NCBI GenBank assembly: GCA_960531495.1
Contig: OY482859.1
Location: forward strand, 16,002,910-16,066,909
Source of the DNA: Zeus faber
Lineage: Eukaryota > Chordata > Actinopteri > Zeiformes > Zeidae
Direction of reading: 5' to 3'
Length of the DNA stretch: 64,000 nucleotides
Part shown: piece by piece, positions 24,430 to 38,300 of the stretch
How positions within the stretch are numbered: the stretch's first letter is position 1
How the letters are laid out: the number at the start of each line of letters is the position of its first letter
Notes under the pieces: model-generated
The model's database searches: none
Told to the model about the DNA's origin: nothing
What the model saw: the letters and a program-made list of their open reading frames with translations, nothing else
Program-made: the position numbers and the translations under genes

Positions 24430-24691
24430 GCAGGAGAGAGGAGGGGGGTGGGTGTTGGAGAGGGTGGGAGAAAGAGAGAGAGAGAGAGAGGGAGAGAGGG
24501 AGCAAGATGGAGAGAGGGAGGAGAGGGAGAGAGATGGAGAGAGGGGGAGAGAGAGAGGGAGAGAGAGAGATGGAGAGATGGAGAGATGGGGAGAGAGAGA
24601 GAGAGAGGGAGAGAGGGAGCAAGATGGAGAGAGGGGGAGGAGAGGGAGAGAGATGGAGAGAGGGGGAGAGAGAGAGGGAGAAAGAGAGATG

Positions 24692-24723
<32 letters not shown>

Positions 24724-24735
24724 TGGAGGGAGGAT
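24430..24735. repeat. GA-rich purine tract with internal duplication
   Basis: About 300 bp of GA/GGA/GATGGA purine repeats. A block with AGCAAGATGG recurs at 24501 and 24618, so a unit of about 117 bp has been duplicated. Confidence 0.9.
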
Positions 24736-25003
24736 GCGCTCGCTGGATTTTTATTGGCGGCAGGTTAATTCAATTGCAAAGCGGATGCTGAGATACTCTG
24801 CCAACCAATACTCCCACACACAAGTGACCATAATCCCCCTCTTTGCACCTCATCAACGACTTGAAAGAGAAATATGGGTTGTCATGGTAACCTTATGAGA
24901 AAACAGAGGGATTAGACTAAAGTGGTCTCACAACACGGGGACACCGGCCAATACACACGTCACGTTTGGAGTGAGAGAATGGAAGACAAATAGAGGGAGG
25001 GAC

Positions 25004-25005
<2 letters not shown>

Positions 25006-25053
<48 letters not shown>

Positions 25054-25054
25054 G
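25006..25054. repeat. (GATA)n microsatellite
   Basis: About twelve perfect GATA/TAGA units. Confidence 0.95.
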
Positions 25055-25282
25055 GAATAGAGGGAGAGGGAAAGCTAAATAAATGTTGATTCATTCGAGA
25101 CCAATCAGCCCCCACCCAACGTTTCCACCTGCCGCTGCATCTGATTTCACTGGGCCGAACAGAAAAGAAAGGAGAAAAGAGAGAGAGAGATATTTGAATG
25201 GTGTCTCTCGCCCATTGATTTGAGAGGAGGCGTGCAAGTGGGTGGCGCTGACGGTATGAATGCAGTGGTGAGGGACGGGAGA

Positions 25283-25784
25283 GGGGGATGTTTATCTCTC
25301 CCTCCCTCCCTCTCCCTCCCTCTCTCCCTCTCTCCCCCTCCCTCCCTCTCTCTCTCTCTCTCTCTGTCTGTCAGCGAAGCCCTCCAACTCTACAGTACTT
25401 ACCAGAGGGAGGAGGAGGAAGAGGAGGAGGAGGAGGAGGAGGAGAGACTAAAACAGCTCCCCCCCCCCCCCCCCCCATTCCCTGAACCACATGTTGCTCC
25501 GCCGCTTCCACGGCCGCTGCCTCGCTCTCCTCCTCTGCCTTGTTCCAAATTGATTCTCCTCGATGCAGTAGTTCAATGCATCGGTAGCACCCGCCACCTG
25601 TGGCAGTGGCCGCATTCCCTCGACGCCACAGGGAGCGTCCAGAAGGAGGGCGGGAGGGAAAAGGGGGGGGGGGGGGGGGGGGGAGAAGGGAGGGAAGGAA
25701 GAGGAGGAAGAAGGGTGCGGGAGCGGGAGAGGACCTCACATGCCCGGTGGACTTCTGGAAAGAAAAAGAGAGCGAGAAGAGAGC

Positions 25785-25836
<52 letters not shown>

Positions 25837-25860
25837 GAGGGAGAGGCAGCCTCACGCCAG
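25283..25860. repeat. Pyrimidine- and purine-rich low-complexity cluster with G21 run
   Basis: CT-rich tract (25288-25366), GGA tract (25404-25446), C-run (25459-25476), an uninterrupted G-run (25663-25683) and GA repeats (25786-25845) in quick succession. The long open frames across it are compositional artefacts. Confidence 0.9.
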
Positions 25861-26161
25861 ATGAAAGGTAAGACAGTGTGATGATATCGCCTCCATTCTC
25901 TGTCCCTTCCGTTGTTTGTGCCGGTGGCAACCGGTGGTTGACGTGTGTATGAGAGTTCACGAGATCGTCGCGAGTTGGGAGCGGAGATAAATCCTGCCCT
26001 ATGGCACCAACCGCGGGTGTACCTGGATCCACTGGAGGGGGATGGAGTCCTCCAAGCCCACAACAGGTGGTTGCTGCACTACATCCGCTCCCTTGTAGGC
26101 CAGTAATGACGGCCGTGTTGCAAGAGGAGCGTGTCTGTGTGTCTGTGTGTCTGTGTGTGTT

Positions 26162-26170
26162 AATCATCCG

Positions 26171-26201
<31 letters not shown>

Positions 26202-26216
26202 AGGTTCCGGATGATT
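26162..26216. repeat. C27 run flanked by an 11-bp perfect inverted repeat
   Basis: AATCATCCGGA (26162-26172) and its exact reverse complement (26206-26216) bracket an uninterrupted C-run (26175-26201). Confidence 0.9.
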
Positions 26217-26552
26217 CATGTGACTGAACCCTGATGAAGACGAGCGCCAGGGGACTGTCACTTTTTGAGACTCATTACTACGAGCTGAGAGGGCGGAGAA
26301 CAAAAAGGGAGCAACAGACAAGGGGAGGGGGAGGGAGGGAGGGGGGAAAAATAAAAAGTCATATCCAATGATTTTTTTTTCTGAACAGGAGCCGGTTACC
26401 GGCTCGATATTTACTTTGCGTACCCGTCATTTGGTATTTGATTCCGGTTGTCAATTCATTCAATTTTCCATCGACGGTCGCCCCACCTGAACGCTCTGAA
26501 TCAAACAAGCTTTTATCGGAAGGCAGAGTTGAAAAAGCTTTGATTTTTGTTG

Positions 26553-26585
<33 letters not shown>

Positions 26586-27804
26586 GTGTGGTGGTGATGC
26601 GGTCGCGGTATCTTCCCTTGATTGCTTCTCCGGCCCAAACAAATCATTGTTTCTTAAGAGGGGGAAATAGGATTTCTGTTCCCCCACTTCCCCCTCCACC
26701 CCTTCCTTCCCCAGTCTGTGGTCCAGTGGACACATGATGGCACCGTCAGCGCTGGCAGCCCAGTAACGGATCTATGTCTGCGTCTCAATGACCTTTTCCC
26801 CGTCCATAAATAACAATCTGGTGGCGGAAACCCCCGGTTTGATGAGCAAAAGGGCGGCCTCATTTGTCACTAAATTATGGATCCTCCAGGACCTTTTATT
26901 GAGCCTTGTCTCCAGAGAGCAGGAGCCTTTGGGGCAGGGATGCTTTATGCTTTTCTTTTCTTTGTATTTTTTTTACCTCGTCTTGGGAAAGCCGATTTAG
27001 GTCTGTTTGAAACTCATCATGTAAAATTGTTATCCCATTATTTAGAATGTCTTCAGGCTTTTCAGCGCCCCCCCCCGCCCCCTTTGGGGAGATCACTGGT
27101 CAATCTGCAGGAGGGGAGGCAGCACCGTCTCTATGGAAATCGCTCACGTCATAACGCTTCCCATATAAAAATAAATAAATACATTTTAAAAACCCGGCTG
27201 CCGGGGCTCTCGTCTTGCTGCGGAGACGGCAACATAACAGAGATTGCTGCGGCTATGGTGCGACGCTGGCGTGGAAACGGCGACAACAAATAATCACCGG
27301 CTTATTGGGTTTTCCTTTGGAACCCTTCACGTGGTAAATCGCGAGTGCATTTTAAACGGCCAACGTAGAAATAAGTGTGCTGCTGAGTTCTCTCACCTCT
27401 TGTGTTGGTTTTATGTCCTCATATCAGTGCTGTTAACGTTTTTTTTTTCCTGCATCAAATGAGAATTAAATGATGAAAAGGGCTCAGTACTGTACCAGCG
27501 TCACCAATCGGCCTATTGATCTCTGGTTTAAGGTGGGGTGTCTCTAAATCAATTTGTTAAGTATACAAGGGTTAAGAATCTCTATGGATTGATTTCCCCA
27601 AGCCAGATGGTGAACTGCAGAGCCACAGAAGCCGTAATGCGACCCCCGCAGAGTCTTTGAGGCGGTTGCTGCCGACCAACGCTGTCGATTTCCAAAGAAA
27701 ACCAAAGCCCTCTCTTCACGCTGGCGTCGAATACTCACTTCATCTGATGAGCGCTGAGCGTCGTTGAACCGTTTCACCGTCTTTGACCAATTCCTAGCGG
27801 CATC

Positions 27805-30800
27805 ATGCCTGGGCTCATAAATAAGGAAAAGTGGAGCTCTCTACCACTCAGCGTCTCCGACATCACTTCCTGCGTCAGAGGTTACACCCTGGCTATGACC
27901 GCCTCCATGACCTACGAAAACATCGAGGACCATGGGATTGAAGGTGAGTACACTAAATATAAAAAACATGCCAATGATAATAACAAAATGACAATAAAAT
28001 AATTATAATAATAATAATGATTAAAATAACAATATTAATAATAAATATAGCTGCAGGCAGCAAACCACAGGGTCCAGGTTAGTTGGTGTGAGGTCTGTGA
28101 TGTAATGGTGTTGCAATGCTGTATTATTTTCGAACATAATAAAGGTTCATAGGTATAAAGTTATGTCTTTATACCTGTCACCGTGTCATTTCATAATAAA
28201 TTAATAAAGTCAAAAGATTATGCTATATTATCTCCGTTCCAAACTAACACACTCCTCGTGTTACCTCTGCGCTTCTGTGCTTTTGTACAGTCCGCCAGAC
28301 TTTGTGTTTTATATTCCTTTAATCAAAGTTCAATCGAATATTCCAGTGGGCAGATTAAATATCTCGGGTATTTACAAATAACAGGTCTATCCGGTCAGTG
28401 CGCACCGCCATCTTGAACATGTGCATTGTGATTGCACGTGACGAGCGTCACGATGAAACGCTTGTCTGGGACCCATTTGGATTATATTCGGACGACAGCG
28501 TGTCGGAACTGCTCCAAATACAAATTGTATTCATTGTGCCTGTGGCGTGCAACTGGCATATAAACAGAAAAGGCACGCAAAAGGAGAGAGCGTCGAGCCA
28601 GTGGAGCTGCTGCATCTGTGTGTGCCGCCATCTTGGTGAGGTCCCGATTCTCTATGACCAATCAGTAGACTGGAGTGCTATCATGTGACCTGTGCACGCC
28701 ACCATCTTGCGCATGCGCGCAGTGATTTCGCCGTTTAGGGAATGATAAAAAAAAAACACAGTTTTTACTGACTTATTTCACAAAAATTGGTCAATCGGGA
28801 TCAAACTCGGATGACGGCGTGTCTGAACTGTTCCTCAGTTCCATGACATCCATACACCACTGATGTCAATTTTTCATGAACAAAAACAACAGTAATTGTA
28901 ATAATAATAATAATAATAATAATAATGATACATTATTATCTGTATTATTATTGTTGTCATTATTATTATTATTATTATTATTATTAGTAGTAGTAGTAGT
29001 AGTAGTGGTAGTAGTAGTACTAGTAGTAGTAGTAGTAGTAGTAGTAGTAAGATATATAGAAAATGCTTTTATTTCTAGTCCTTTTTTCATCCTTCTTTCA
29101 TCCTTCCTCCTCAGGAATATTCATTTATCCACTGGAGGAAAACTCGACGGTTGTTGGGTTCGAGGCCATGATATCAAGTCAAATAATAACGCTGCAAATC
29201 AAAGACAAGGCCAAACTGGATGACTGTCACCTTGATGGTGGCAACACAGCTAATGGAGCCCTCCAGAGTGGCAGCGGTATGAAGTTGTGTAAAAATAAAA
29301 TTTTGCTGTGAAGGCATATTGTAAATGTATTATCAGCTCTTATTGCAATCATTTTAACTGTCAACGGTTAAGTATCATTCATAGCATTAGTCCATATTGA
29401 TGCTCTGTGCATCAAGTCGTCGACTAGTTTTTCGGCCGGTGTTGCAGGTCACATAGTGATGGATGAGGACTTGGAGAGGACGGTGCTGGTGGTCAACCTG
29501 GGGATCATCCCCCCCATGGAGACTGTCAACATCCTGGTCAGCACCTCCTCGGAGCTCAGAACCCTCCACAACGGCGGCATCCGTGTCTCCTCCCCGCCGA
29601 TGTGCACTCCCAGGGTGCAGCGGACCATCAACGAGGAGCAGGGCCTATCTCCAAATTTCACCAGAGCGTGAGGGGGAAATCATTTATAGATTTGTGGGAG
29701 ATAAAGCCTTTCCGAAACTATTACACCATGTCTCCAATCTCAAATATACTCAAACATTGGCTGACGCTTATGAAATTCAATTCAGATTATAGAATATGCT
29801 CTCCCTCATACAGTAGAGACAGGAATGCCTGCGCCTCGGGCCCGAGCAACCAGAGCTCCAGCTCCAGCATGCAGTGTCTGGTGTCGCTGCTGGAGGAGGA
29901 GGCCATCAACTCCATGGACTACCAGTTTAACTTCCACCTGGAGATCCGGGCCCCGTACCTCCTGGCAGGTAAAACGGCCTACAAATAATAGCGGTTCAGC
30001 CTTATGTTTTATACTACTGCTTTATACTGTGATAGACTATTTTGGTAGGCTACCGTATTCATGGGAGTCCTATGAATACAGACTCCTCCTCCAGACTTTG
30101 CTGCTTTTACATGAAAAAAATTACATAATTTTACATAAAAATATGAATTCATAAAAATCGGTTAAAATGTAGCATGCACTTCCTATGGCTCAAAACCAGT
30201 TAAAATAAAATAACATGAATTGCATTTTTAATTACATATTTGACAAAATTTTGAGTACATTTAACACAAAGTTTATTTGTATAGCACATTTCATACAGAA
30301 GGGCAATTCTAAGTGCTTTACAAAAGGCATAAAATAAACCAAAAAAAAAAGGATGAAATATCAAAACAAAAAGCTAAAAAAACAGATAAAAAATAGATAA
30401 TAAAATCACAGAGATAACAGGTTAAAGTGCAATTTAAAAACAGACATACCAAGGTCCACACATTTCGATCGTCAGGCCTCTTTGCCTCGAAATACAACTG
30501 GATATTGAGAAATCAAAATATGCCACATAATTATAATCAGCACAAGCGCTCCAGCAGCATTTGACACATATTGCGAACTGCATTCAATGGTCTCCAACTT
30601 GCACGGGAGTAAACACAGCAGTTACGGTTGTTACTACAACCGACAGTGAGTCACCAGCAGGCCTGATTGGCTTGTGTTACATTTATTTACCATGGTGACA
30701 AGTGGGATTGCAGGTGCGGCCGCTGGTTTATTTTGAGCCGCTATGGTGGTGGTGGGGGTGTTTTTTTTGTCTTTGTGCAGGGGTAGAGAGCCCCTCTCAT

Positions 30801-31051
30801 GCCATTCGCGCTGACGCAGACCCTCTGGCGCGCTCCGCCACCAGCGTCGTCATCACGCTGGCCGACAAGTACACTTACGACTGCCCCGTGGAAATCCTCA
30901 TTTATCCCAGCGGTGGGTGTCCAGAACCAAGCCCATCCTCCTCTCGAGCGCAATATTTTTTCAAGCTGTGTTTACCTCTGCCTCATCAAACACAACCCGC
31001 CCTAGAAATCAGATCTGTAGTGAGGTGATTCACCACCTCTGCCTCTCTCTC

Positions 31052-31117
<66 letters not shown>

Positions 31118-31452
31118 TCTCTCTCTCTTTCTCTCTCTGTGGGTTTCCTTGGACACGAGCTTTGGCTTTTGGCTGCTATTCATGTCTGACATACCCACAC
31201 AACCAGACTCCACAGTGTGGGTGTACAATATTGTTTTTTTAGTTTTCCCTTTTCATTCTCCTCATACTGCCCTGACCTGTGTGCGCGGGTCAGTTATCCA
31301 GCAGGTGACAGGTGTGACAGATGGGGGCAGATGTTGCTTATCATATAGGGCATACAGAATACTTTGTCTGCAAACAGAACCGCAGCCAGCACCGTGCGAA
31401 CACATTTTTCACCAGTCTGGTGCTACGGCTTTAAACTCACCGAAGATGTTTG

Positions 31453-31483
<31 letters not shown>

Positions 31484-34400
31484 GGGGGAAAAACAGACAA
31501 ATGGAGTTTCCATTATCCAATTATTGCTCTCCTTTATAGAATCACTTATTCGGCTCATTTTTACGTCAGAATCATGCCCGTTTTTTGCGCTTCACAGCTC
31601 CGCGCACACACTCTCACCCGGTTCATGCCGCTGGGGGCAATCTCTGCCATTGTCCATCTTCATTATTACAGTAATTGCCAGCAATCACACTCTGCCGGGC
31701 TGATGGAATGTCTGTGTTGTGTCCCACGGGGCCCCGGCGCCTGGTCTCCACAGAGCCCCACCTGCCCCACGTGCTCATCGAGGACGGCGACATGACCCAG
31801 GAGGAGTATGACGAACACCTCCAAGGCCGGAGCGATTTCATCAAGGCGACAAAAAAGGACTCCAGCAACGAGAGGAAAGTGAGTGTGGGCATCCATCTGA
31901 ACATCTTGTAATAACTAGAGTATGTAATAACTATGTAGGAGGGATTATTCGTTGAAGTGGCGTATGAGCTGCATTTGCCCTGTCTTTTCTATTTTCTCAC
32001 AGGATTGAAAGTGTGTATGCATTTTTTTTTTTTTTACAAAATCACTAAATGATTGTTCAGCTTCCCATTTTGCAAAATAATTTTCATTGTTTTTTTTTAC
32101 ATTTTGTGGCTGTGTCAATGAGCCAGTTGTTTGCTCGCTATACATCAAAAAATCGAGAAAGCAAGAAAATAAAAACACTTAAAATTATATGTGATTAAAA
32201 CAGGTTTCCATGGAAACTGAAAAGTGGATAGTGCAATTTCTCGCCCTTTGAAACTATTTAGGTGTCCTGTCTGATGCCAAGTGCCAATGGACACTTTTGA
32301 GTATTTAATCAGGAAAGTTTGTATTAATATTGTGTTGAACGCTCAGCCCCGATTTGGTCTCCACCCGTTGAACTCTTTCCTCTTTTGGGGCTTTTTCCCC
32401 AACAAACAGGTAGACGTCATCCGCAAGCGTCTCCATAAAGACATACTCCACAACCCGGTGGTCATGCTGAACTTCTGCCCCGATCTCAAGTCGCTCAGTT
32501 CGGACCTGAGGAAAGTGCACGGCGAGTTTGTCTTCCTCATCGACCGCAGCGGCAGCATGAGCGGAATTAACATCAGCCACGTTAAGGTGACGCCAAAGTT
32601 CTCCAGCCGCATGACTCCGTCGTGTCATGTGATATTGAATTTGGTTCATTTTGATTACATTTCGCTCTCCCCGTCATCCCTGGGAAGATCGCTTTTAATG
32701 GTGGAAACAAATTGGTATTTTCAATTGTCAATTGCTTCCTGCTTCTTGTCTATATACAGTATGTCAATAATGAAACAGTATGCGATGTATAGAGGTGTTG
32801 GGAATAGCCACCCATAGGAGATGAAACCCCCTTAGACCGGTCAATCTTTTTATACCAGACCCCAATGATTCACTCAAGGTGTTTCAGTTGCTAGACTTTC
32901 AAAACAACCTTTCAGGTCTTGTCAGAATTTCTAAATCCAATTCAGATTCACCTTTAAGAAGAGGCTCAGGACAGTCCAGTGTGTGCTTCAATTTTACGGT
33001 GTGTGTGCTGGTGGATGATTGGGCTGGCTAGACTACAAACCCCCCGGTTCATGACTCTGACTTGGAGTTTTGATTAGCTCCATCTGCCCCCCGACAGTAG
33101 CGGTAGTGGGGTTAGGGCCAGGCTGATGAGGGATGAGAAACGGTGTGTTTCCTGTTGCTGTGATCCCCCAGAAAATACTGCCTTATCAGTGCAAGTGCTC
33201 AAGAATATTTTTTTGTTTGTTTTCAACGTCCATTAGTGTACCATGGGACCTGTTGTGACAGCTTGTGTCATTGCCGGGTCTCCCGTGACAGCGGCCTTGA
33301 CTAATTGCAGAAAAGGAGTCTCATTGGCTGACAGATCATTTCCGATAATGATGATATATTGTGCCACTGCACGTCAAAGTCTTTTGGCTTTGAAAGAAAC
33401 ATAAGGACAATCCATTTTCACTTATGAAGAATAATGACATGATGGTGACACGGCATTGCTTCCTCTGCTTCAAGGGAGGCTAAGGTCAAGGTTGAGGCTT
33501 TATGTGTACAGTACATGAGAATTAATCTAAGAATCTAAGTCCATGAGAATTAAGCTAATAATCTTTGACAGTCGCAGCTAAGAGGCAGAGCAAGATCCCC
33601 GTCTCGCTTTCCAATTCCACATAACGTCGTTGAGATCCATGTGCGTTGTGCTGTGCCCTCAGGATGCCATGGTGGTGATATTGAAGAGCCTTGTGCCCGG
33701 CTGCCTGTTCAACATCATCGGCTTCGGCTCCACGTTCAAAACCCTTTTCACCACCAGCCAGCAGTACGAGGAGGTATACAAAGGGGGCCTTGCATTCTAC
33801 TCTGACACCTTTCATCTCCTGTGTTTGGATTGGTTGTGTTCTCTCCCTTTCTTTCTTTGAAATACACGGTCTCGTTGGACTGGATGGTTGGGCATGCGTT
33901 TACCCGGTGTGTGTTTCACGCCGCTGCTTATTCTGGATGGTCAAGGAAAGTCTGGCCCAGGCCTGCGAGTACATCAGGAGGGTGAGAGCTGACATGGGGG
34001 GAACCAACGTCCTCGCGCCACTCAACTGGATCCTGAGGCAGCCCATGCACAGCGGACACCCTCGCCTGCTCTTCCTGCTCACGGATGGCGCCGTGGGCAA
34101 CACGGGCAAGGTTATCGAGCTGGTACGCAGCCACGCAAGATATACCAGGTAAGAATGACAATTAAGACACACAGTAGGCTTGCCTCGAGTCTTTAGCCTC
34201 CTCTGCCGAAGAGATGCACAGTGTATTTTAACAAGCTTTGAGATGTCGATACGTTACTGTTTGACTTCAATAACACCTTTATTGAAATGTAATTTACTCA
34301 ATCAGGAAAGAAAATCCATTGGAAGCAGTGTTATATGAGCAATGCTACCTTTTGGCATGGCATCTGCAGTACCCAAATTGAAATGGATTTCTGTCTTACA

Positions 34401-35343
34401 TGGCTGCTTCATAGAATTAAAAGTGGATTGAACATATGGACGTTATTAGAATCCATCAGCCACCGCAGCGGCAGTGACAGAAGGCGTATCCAGCAAGATA
34501 TTGCTCATTAATGCATTCACCTTTTGTTTATACCAAATATGCAAATAGCAAATCCGTATCACATTGATTAAATGTGATCAAAATCCGGGGGAATGTCAAG
34601 GACTTAAATTCAACACCTTGGTATTGAGCTAGAATATTTTCTAAATTAGACCGAATAAGATCGTCCTTATTGCAGGAGTTCTTATCAATTACTTTCAATT
34701 CTTTCAATGTAGTTCTGTAATGTCAGAAAAACAACGGATATGGTGTTCAGAAGCTGTATGTACAGTAACAGAAGTAGACCATCATTGGAACGTAGGAAAT
34801 CAGTGTCACAAGACAGCAACAGTGTGATCCTCTCATTTTTCAACCTTCTTCTACAAACCCTAATTGTGTGTCTTTGGCCCATTCATCAACGTGTACAAAG
34901 ACAGTTCTTAGGGATTGCCATACACAGTTCAAATCATAGCGATTGCCAATGAATCTTTTATTCCAAGGGTCCATGTCAGATTTTTTTTTTTGTGAAAGGT
35001 CACATTAGTCTTTTAATCACCACTGTTTGCTCCATCAAATATGGGGCAGAAGGGCCAGAGCTGGCGGCCCAAGATAGCTATTCCATACTTTTCAGAGAAA
35101 TATAATTATCAGGCCTAATGAGATAACCGTTAAGGCAGGACTTCAACCGTAATGAAGCCAGAGCATTAGTGAGCCTCTCTGCATGACTGAGAAGCTCTAG
35201 ACCTGCTTCTGTATTCCATACAAGACAAACAATCCTGGTTAGCGCTGCCTGCATTTCCATCCACTGTTCCACTGTCTCTTCACAGTTCTCAATCTGCAGA
35301 TCTCCATACAGAAATCCAAAACTAAGCGTTAAATGTGTGCGTG

Positions 35344-35396
<53 letters not shown>

Positions 35397-38300
35397 GTGT
35401 GGGTTTGTGTGCCTGTGTGCGTGCGCAGGTGTTATACTTTTGGGATCGGGCAGAACGCTTGCAGGAGGCTGGTGCAGGGACTGGCCACGGTTTCCAACGG
35501 GATGGCGGAGTTCCTGGCAGAGGGAGAGAGGCTTCAGCCCAAGGTATTAATTTCCAATGACCCGTTTATGCATCTCTGTGATAACCCTTAATTCCGAGTG
35601 TCATTTGGAGGCCATTACATGGCGGCTCTGTCACTTTTGACAATTACCTTTTTATTTTTAATCAAGGAAAGCATTAAATACAATGTACAATGGCGAAGGC
35701 TTACTTCTTAAATTGGTCATGCCGTGTTTCATTTCTGACTGATGAAAATTGTCCATTTATTCTGTCAAGTAAAAAGGAGTTTTTTGAATCAATGCAGTTT
35801 CAATTGAAATTGGTACGGTGAAGAAAACACAAAAGATGTTCCCAGCTCTATTATCTTTCTAGCTATTATTTAAATGGATCAGCTGTCGTCCCCCCCACCC
35901 TCCCACAGATGATCAAGTTCCTGAAGAGAACCATGTCGCCTGTTCTGAGTGACATTGCCATCGAATGGCTGCTCCCTGAGACCAAGGAGGTGTTGCTTTC
36001 CCCCGTGGGAAGCAGCTACCTTTTTCCCGGAGACCGTCTGATTGGCTACAGTGTGGTCTGCGACACCACCCGTTACCATTCCAACCCCAAGTCTGTGAGT
36101 AGACTTAAAGCTTTTCCCGCACCCTTCGGAAAGGGGTGCCTTCAAGCCCTTGGCTTGTCTCAACTATTGAAAATCCCAACAGGACAAAAGGAGACGTTAC
36201 AGCATGATGCGTTCCAATGAGTCGGCCAGCTCGGTGTTCTACCACTCTCAGGAAGAGGACCCGGTGAGGACTGGTTCTGATGGTCAGGGAGGGCAGAGGG
36301 AGACAAACTCTGGGACTCCCTTTGGGTCCTATCAGGACTCCATGTCAGAGTGCAGTCCTGCTCCCAGAGAGGAAGATGCCATGGGTAAGAGGCAATACGT
36401 TGCTATTGTTTGGGTACAAAACCACGCTAAAACGAACTAAGATCTTTGATATAAAGTAGCATCAAAACATGCTGCAAAGGAATTGCATGCAAATGTCAGT
36501 CCCATAGGGTCACTTGGTTTGCTGATATCCCCTAATTTCTGAAACATTGCGACAAACATTGCCATTTCTTAGATTCCCCCAAGATTTTGGAGCTACTTCC
36601 CTGTTTGTTCCTATAGCTACTCTGTCATGGATCTGAAGATACGTGATGCACCAGGATGGTTGGGCAACAGGGGAAGAGTTCAGTCAGAATTTCATGGAAT
36701 TATGTAATGTTTTCCACACTCAGGGGTCGACAGTACGTCCCCAAGGAGGCGTGCATATAGCACCAACCAGATTGTGGACTACAACCCCGTTAAGAAGGTC
36801 TACACTCCCAGTGACCCCAGCTCTGTGGCGGGGAAGAACCCTTTGAGAAGAGCTAAAGTCCAGGATCTTATCGGCCAGACGAGCCTGGAGCACGGGGCAC
36901 AATGGAGGAATGATTATCAGGTATAGCTCTTTCCATGGTTCGAATTATGGGGGGACTGGGGGAGTCTGACCCCCTAATTAAGACTTGGAACCCCCCAAAA
37001 CAGGTACTCCTCACTTAACGACCTTTCTGTTTAACGACCGTTCGGATTTAAAAATAATACTTATAATAATACTGTCCAGATTGCACAACTAAAGGGTTTA
37101 TATCAAACCGTCTGGCCGTTGCCTTGGCTGGAGTGTAATCAGGATACAAAACAGGAATGTCCTTCCACTGTAATGAGGGAGAAAATTAGTGAATAATAAT
37201 TAGGCTGTAATGTTGCTCTGGGAGTGTCTCAGTATAATCAAGGAAATTTCAGTCTCTGTATGTATGTGATGAATATGTTTTTGAAGTCAAGGGGTGATGT
37301 GCCTTTGATGAATGAATGTGAGTTCGGGGATATGTGTTGAGAGGTGTTCCATGGGGAATGCTGCAGATTTTTCTTTATTAATTTGCAGTTCATAAGGAGG
37401 CTTTGCAGCGGCTTGAGTGAGTGTGCCCAAATGACTGCAATTGCAATATTTTAGCAAAGAACGCCACTTGTCAGGATTACATAAAAAAAAAAAATTGAAA
37501 TCAATCATCATAATAATTACAAATGTTTGAAAAATTACACCTCATGGCAGGAATACACCAAAAGGCTTTCAAAAGGCTTGTAAAATTCTCGCAATGGACA
37601 GCATAACACATAAGGATTATTTCCATCCCAGTAGCACACACACTTTAGGATTTAGTAAGGGCGGTGATCACACATCTTGGGATTCTAGCACACACTATAA
37701 GAGCCAGGACTTAAGATAATATCAAACCAAACTGATATTCTCGCAAGAGTGGGACTGATTACAACAAGCTTCTCAGCAACTCAAACCAAACAACGGGCCC
37801 TGAACAGCCCTTTAGACATATCCTTATGATTCTCTTAAGACCTTGAAAATGAATCTGACATTCACAATTTCTAGCCAGAGTCCTTTGATAAAGACGATAA
37901 GCACATTGTAAAAAGGACGATACAAAACAGAATTTAATGCACCATGCCAAATGGACAGAATAACCACTTCTATCGTCTATCCCATTCAGCCACAGCTAGC
38001 GAGCTTGTGTGCCACATCCTCCAGGGGGCGCTCCACCAGCTGCCACAAGCCCCTCCCTCAGCAAGAGGAGCTTCCAGAGGCACCACAGGAAGCACACCCA
38101 GAGCCTCAAAACCCTCTGCCCAGTACCACTGTGGAGCCTACAGCCCACCACACCCAGGAAGGATCGAGATCATCTACCGACAGCCCATCAGTAGGCAGCG
38201 TTGGAGATACAGGTTGGACCAGAGGAGGGTTTTTCATCGGTCTGGAGGCACTAAAGTGTTTCAATGCTTGGTGTAAATTATTAATGCTACATTATCAAAT

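Larger units (their letters stand above)
22471..27804. other. Intergenic region and probable vwa5b1 5' UTR/first intron
   Basis: No coding exon is recognised. Low-complexity tracts dominate from 24.4 to 26.4 kb. A polypyrimidine-AG at about 27783-27795, just before the vwa5b1 ATG, suggests an upstream non-coding exon. A donor-like AAAGgtaagac at 25864-25874, after the GA-rich tract, could be its end, but this is only a guess. An open frame at 23117-23416 has no recognisable relative. Confidence 0.55.

Noticed and set aside
25220-26063. Overlapping frames of over 200 residues on both strands
   Set aside because: Composition is Ser/Leu/Pro/Glu/Arg from low-complexity tracts. Both strands are open for the same reason.
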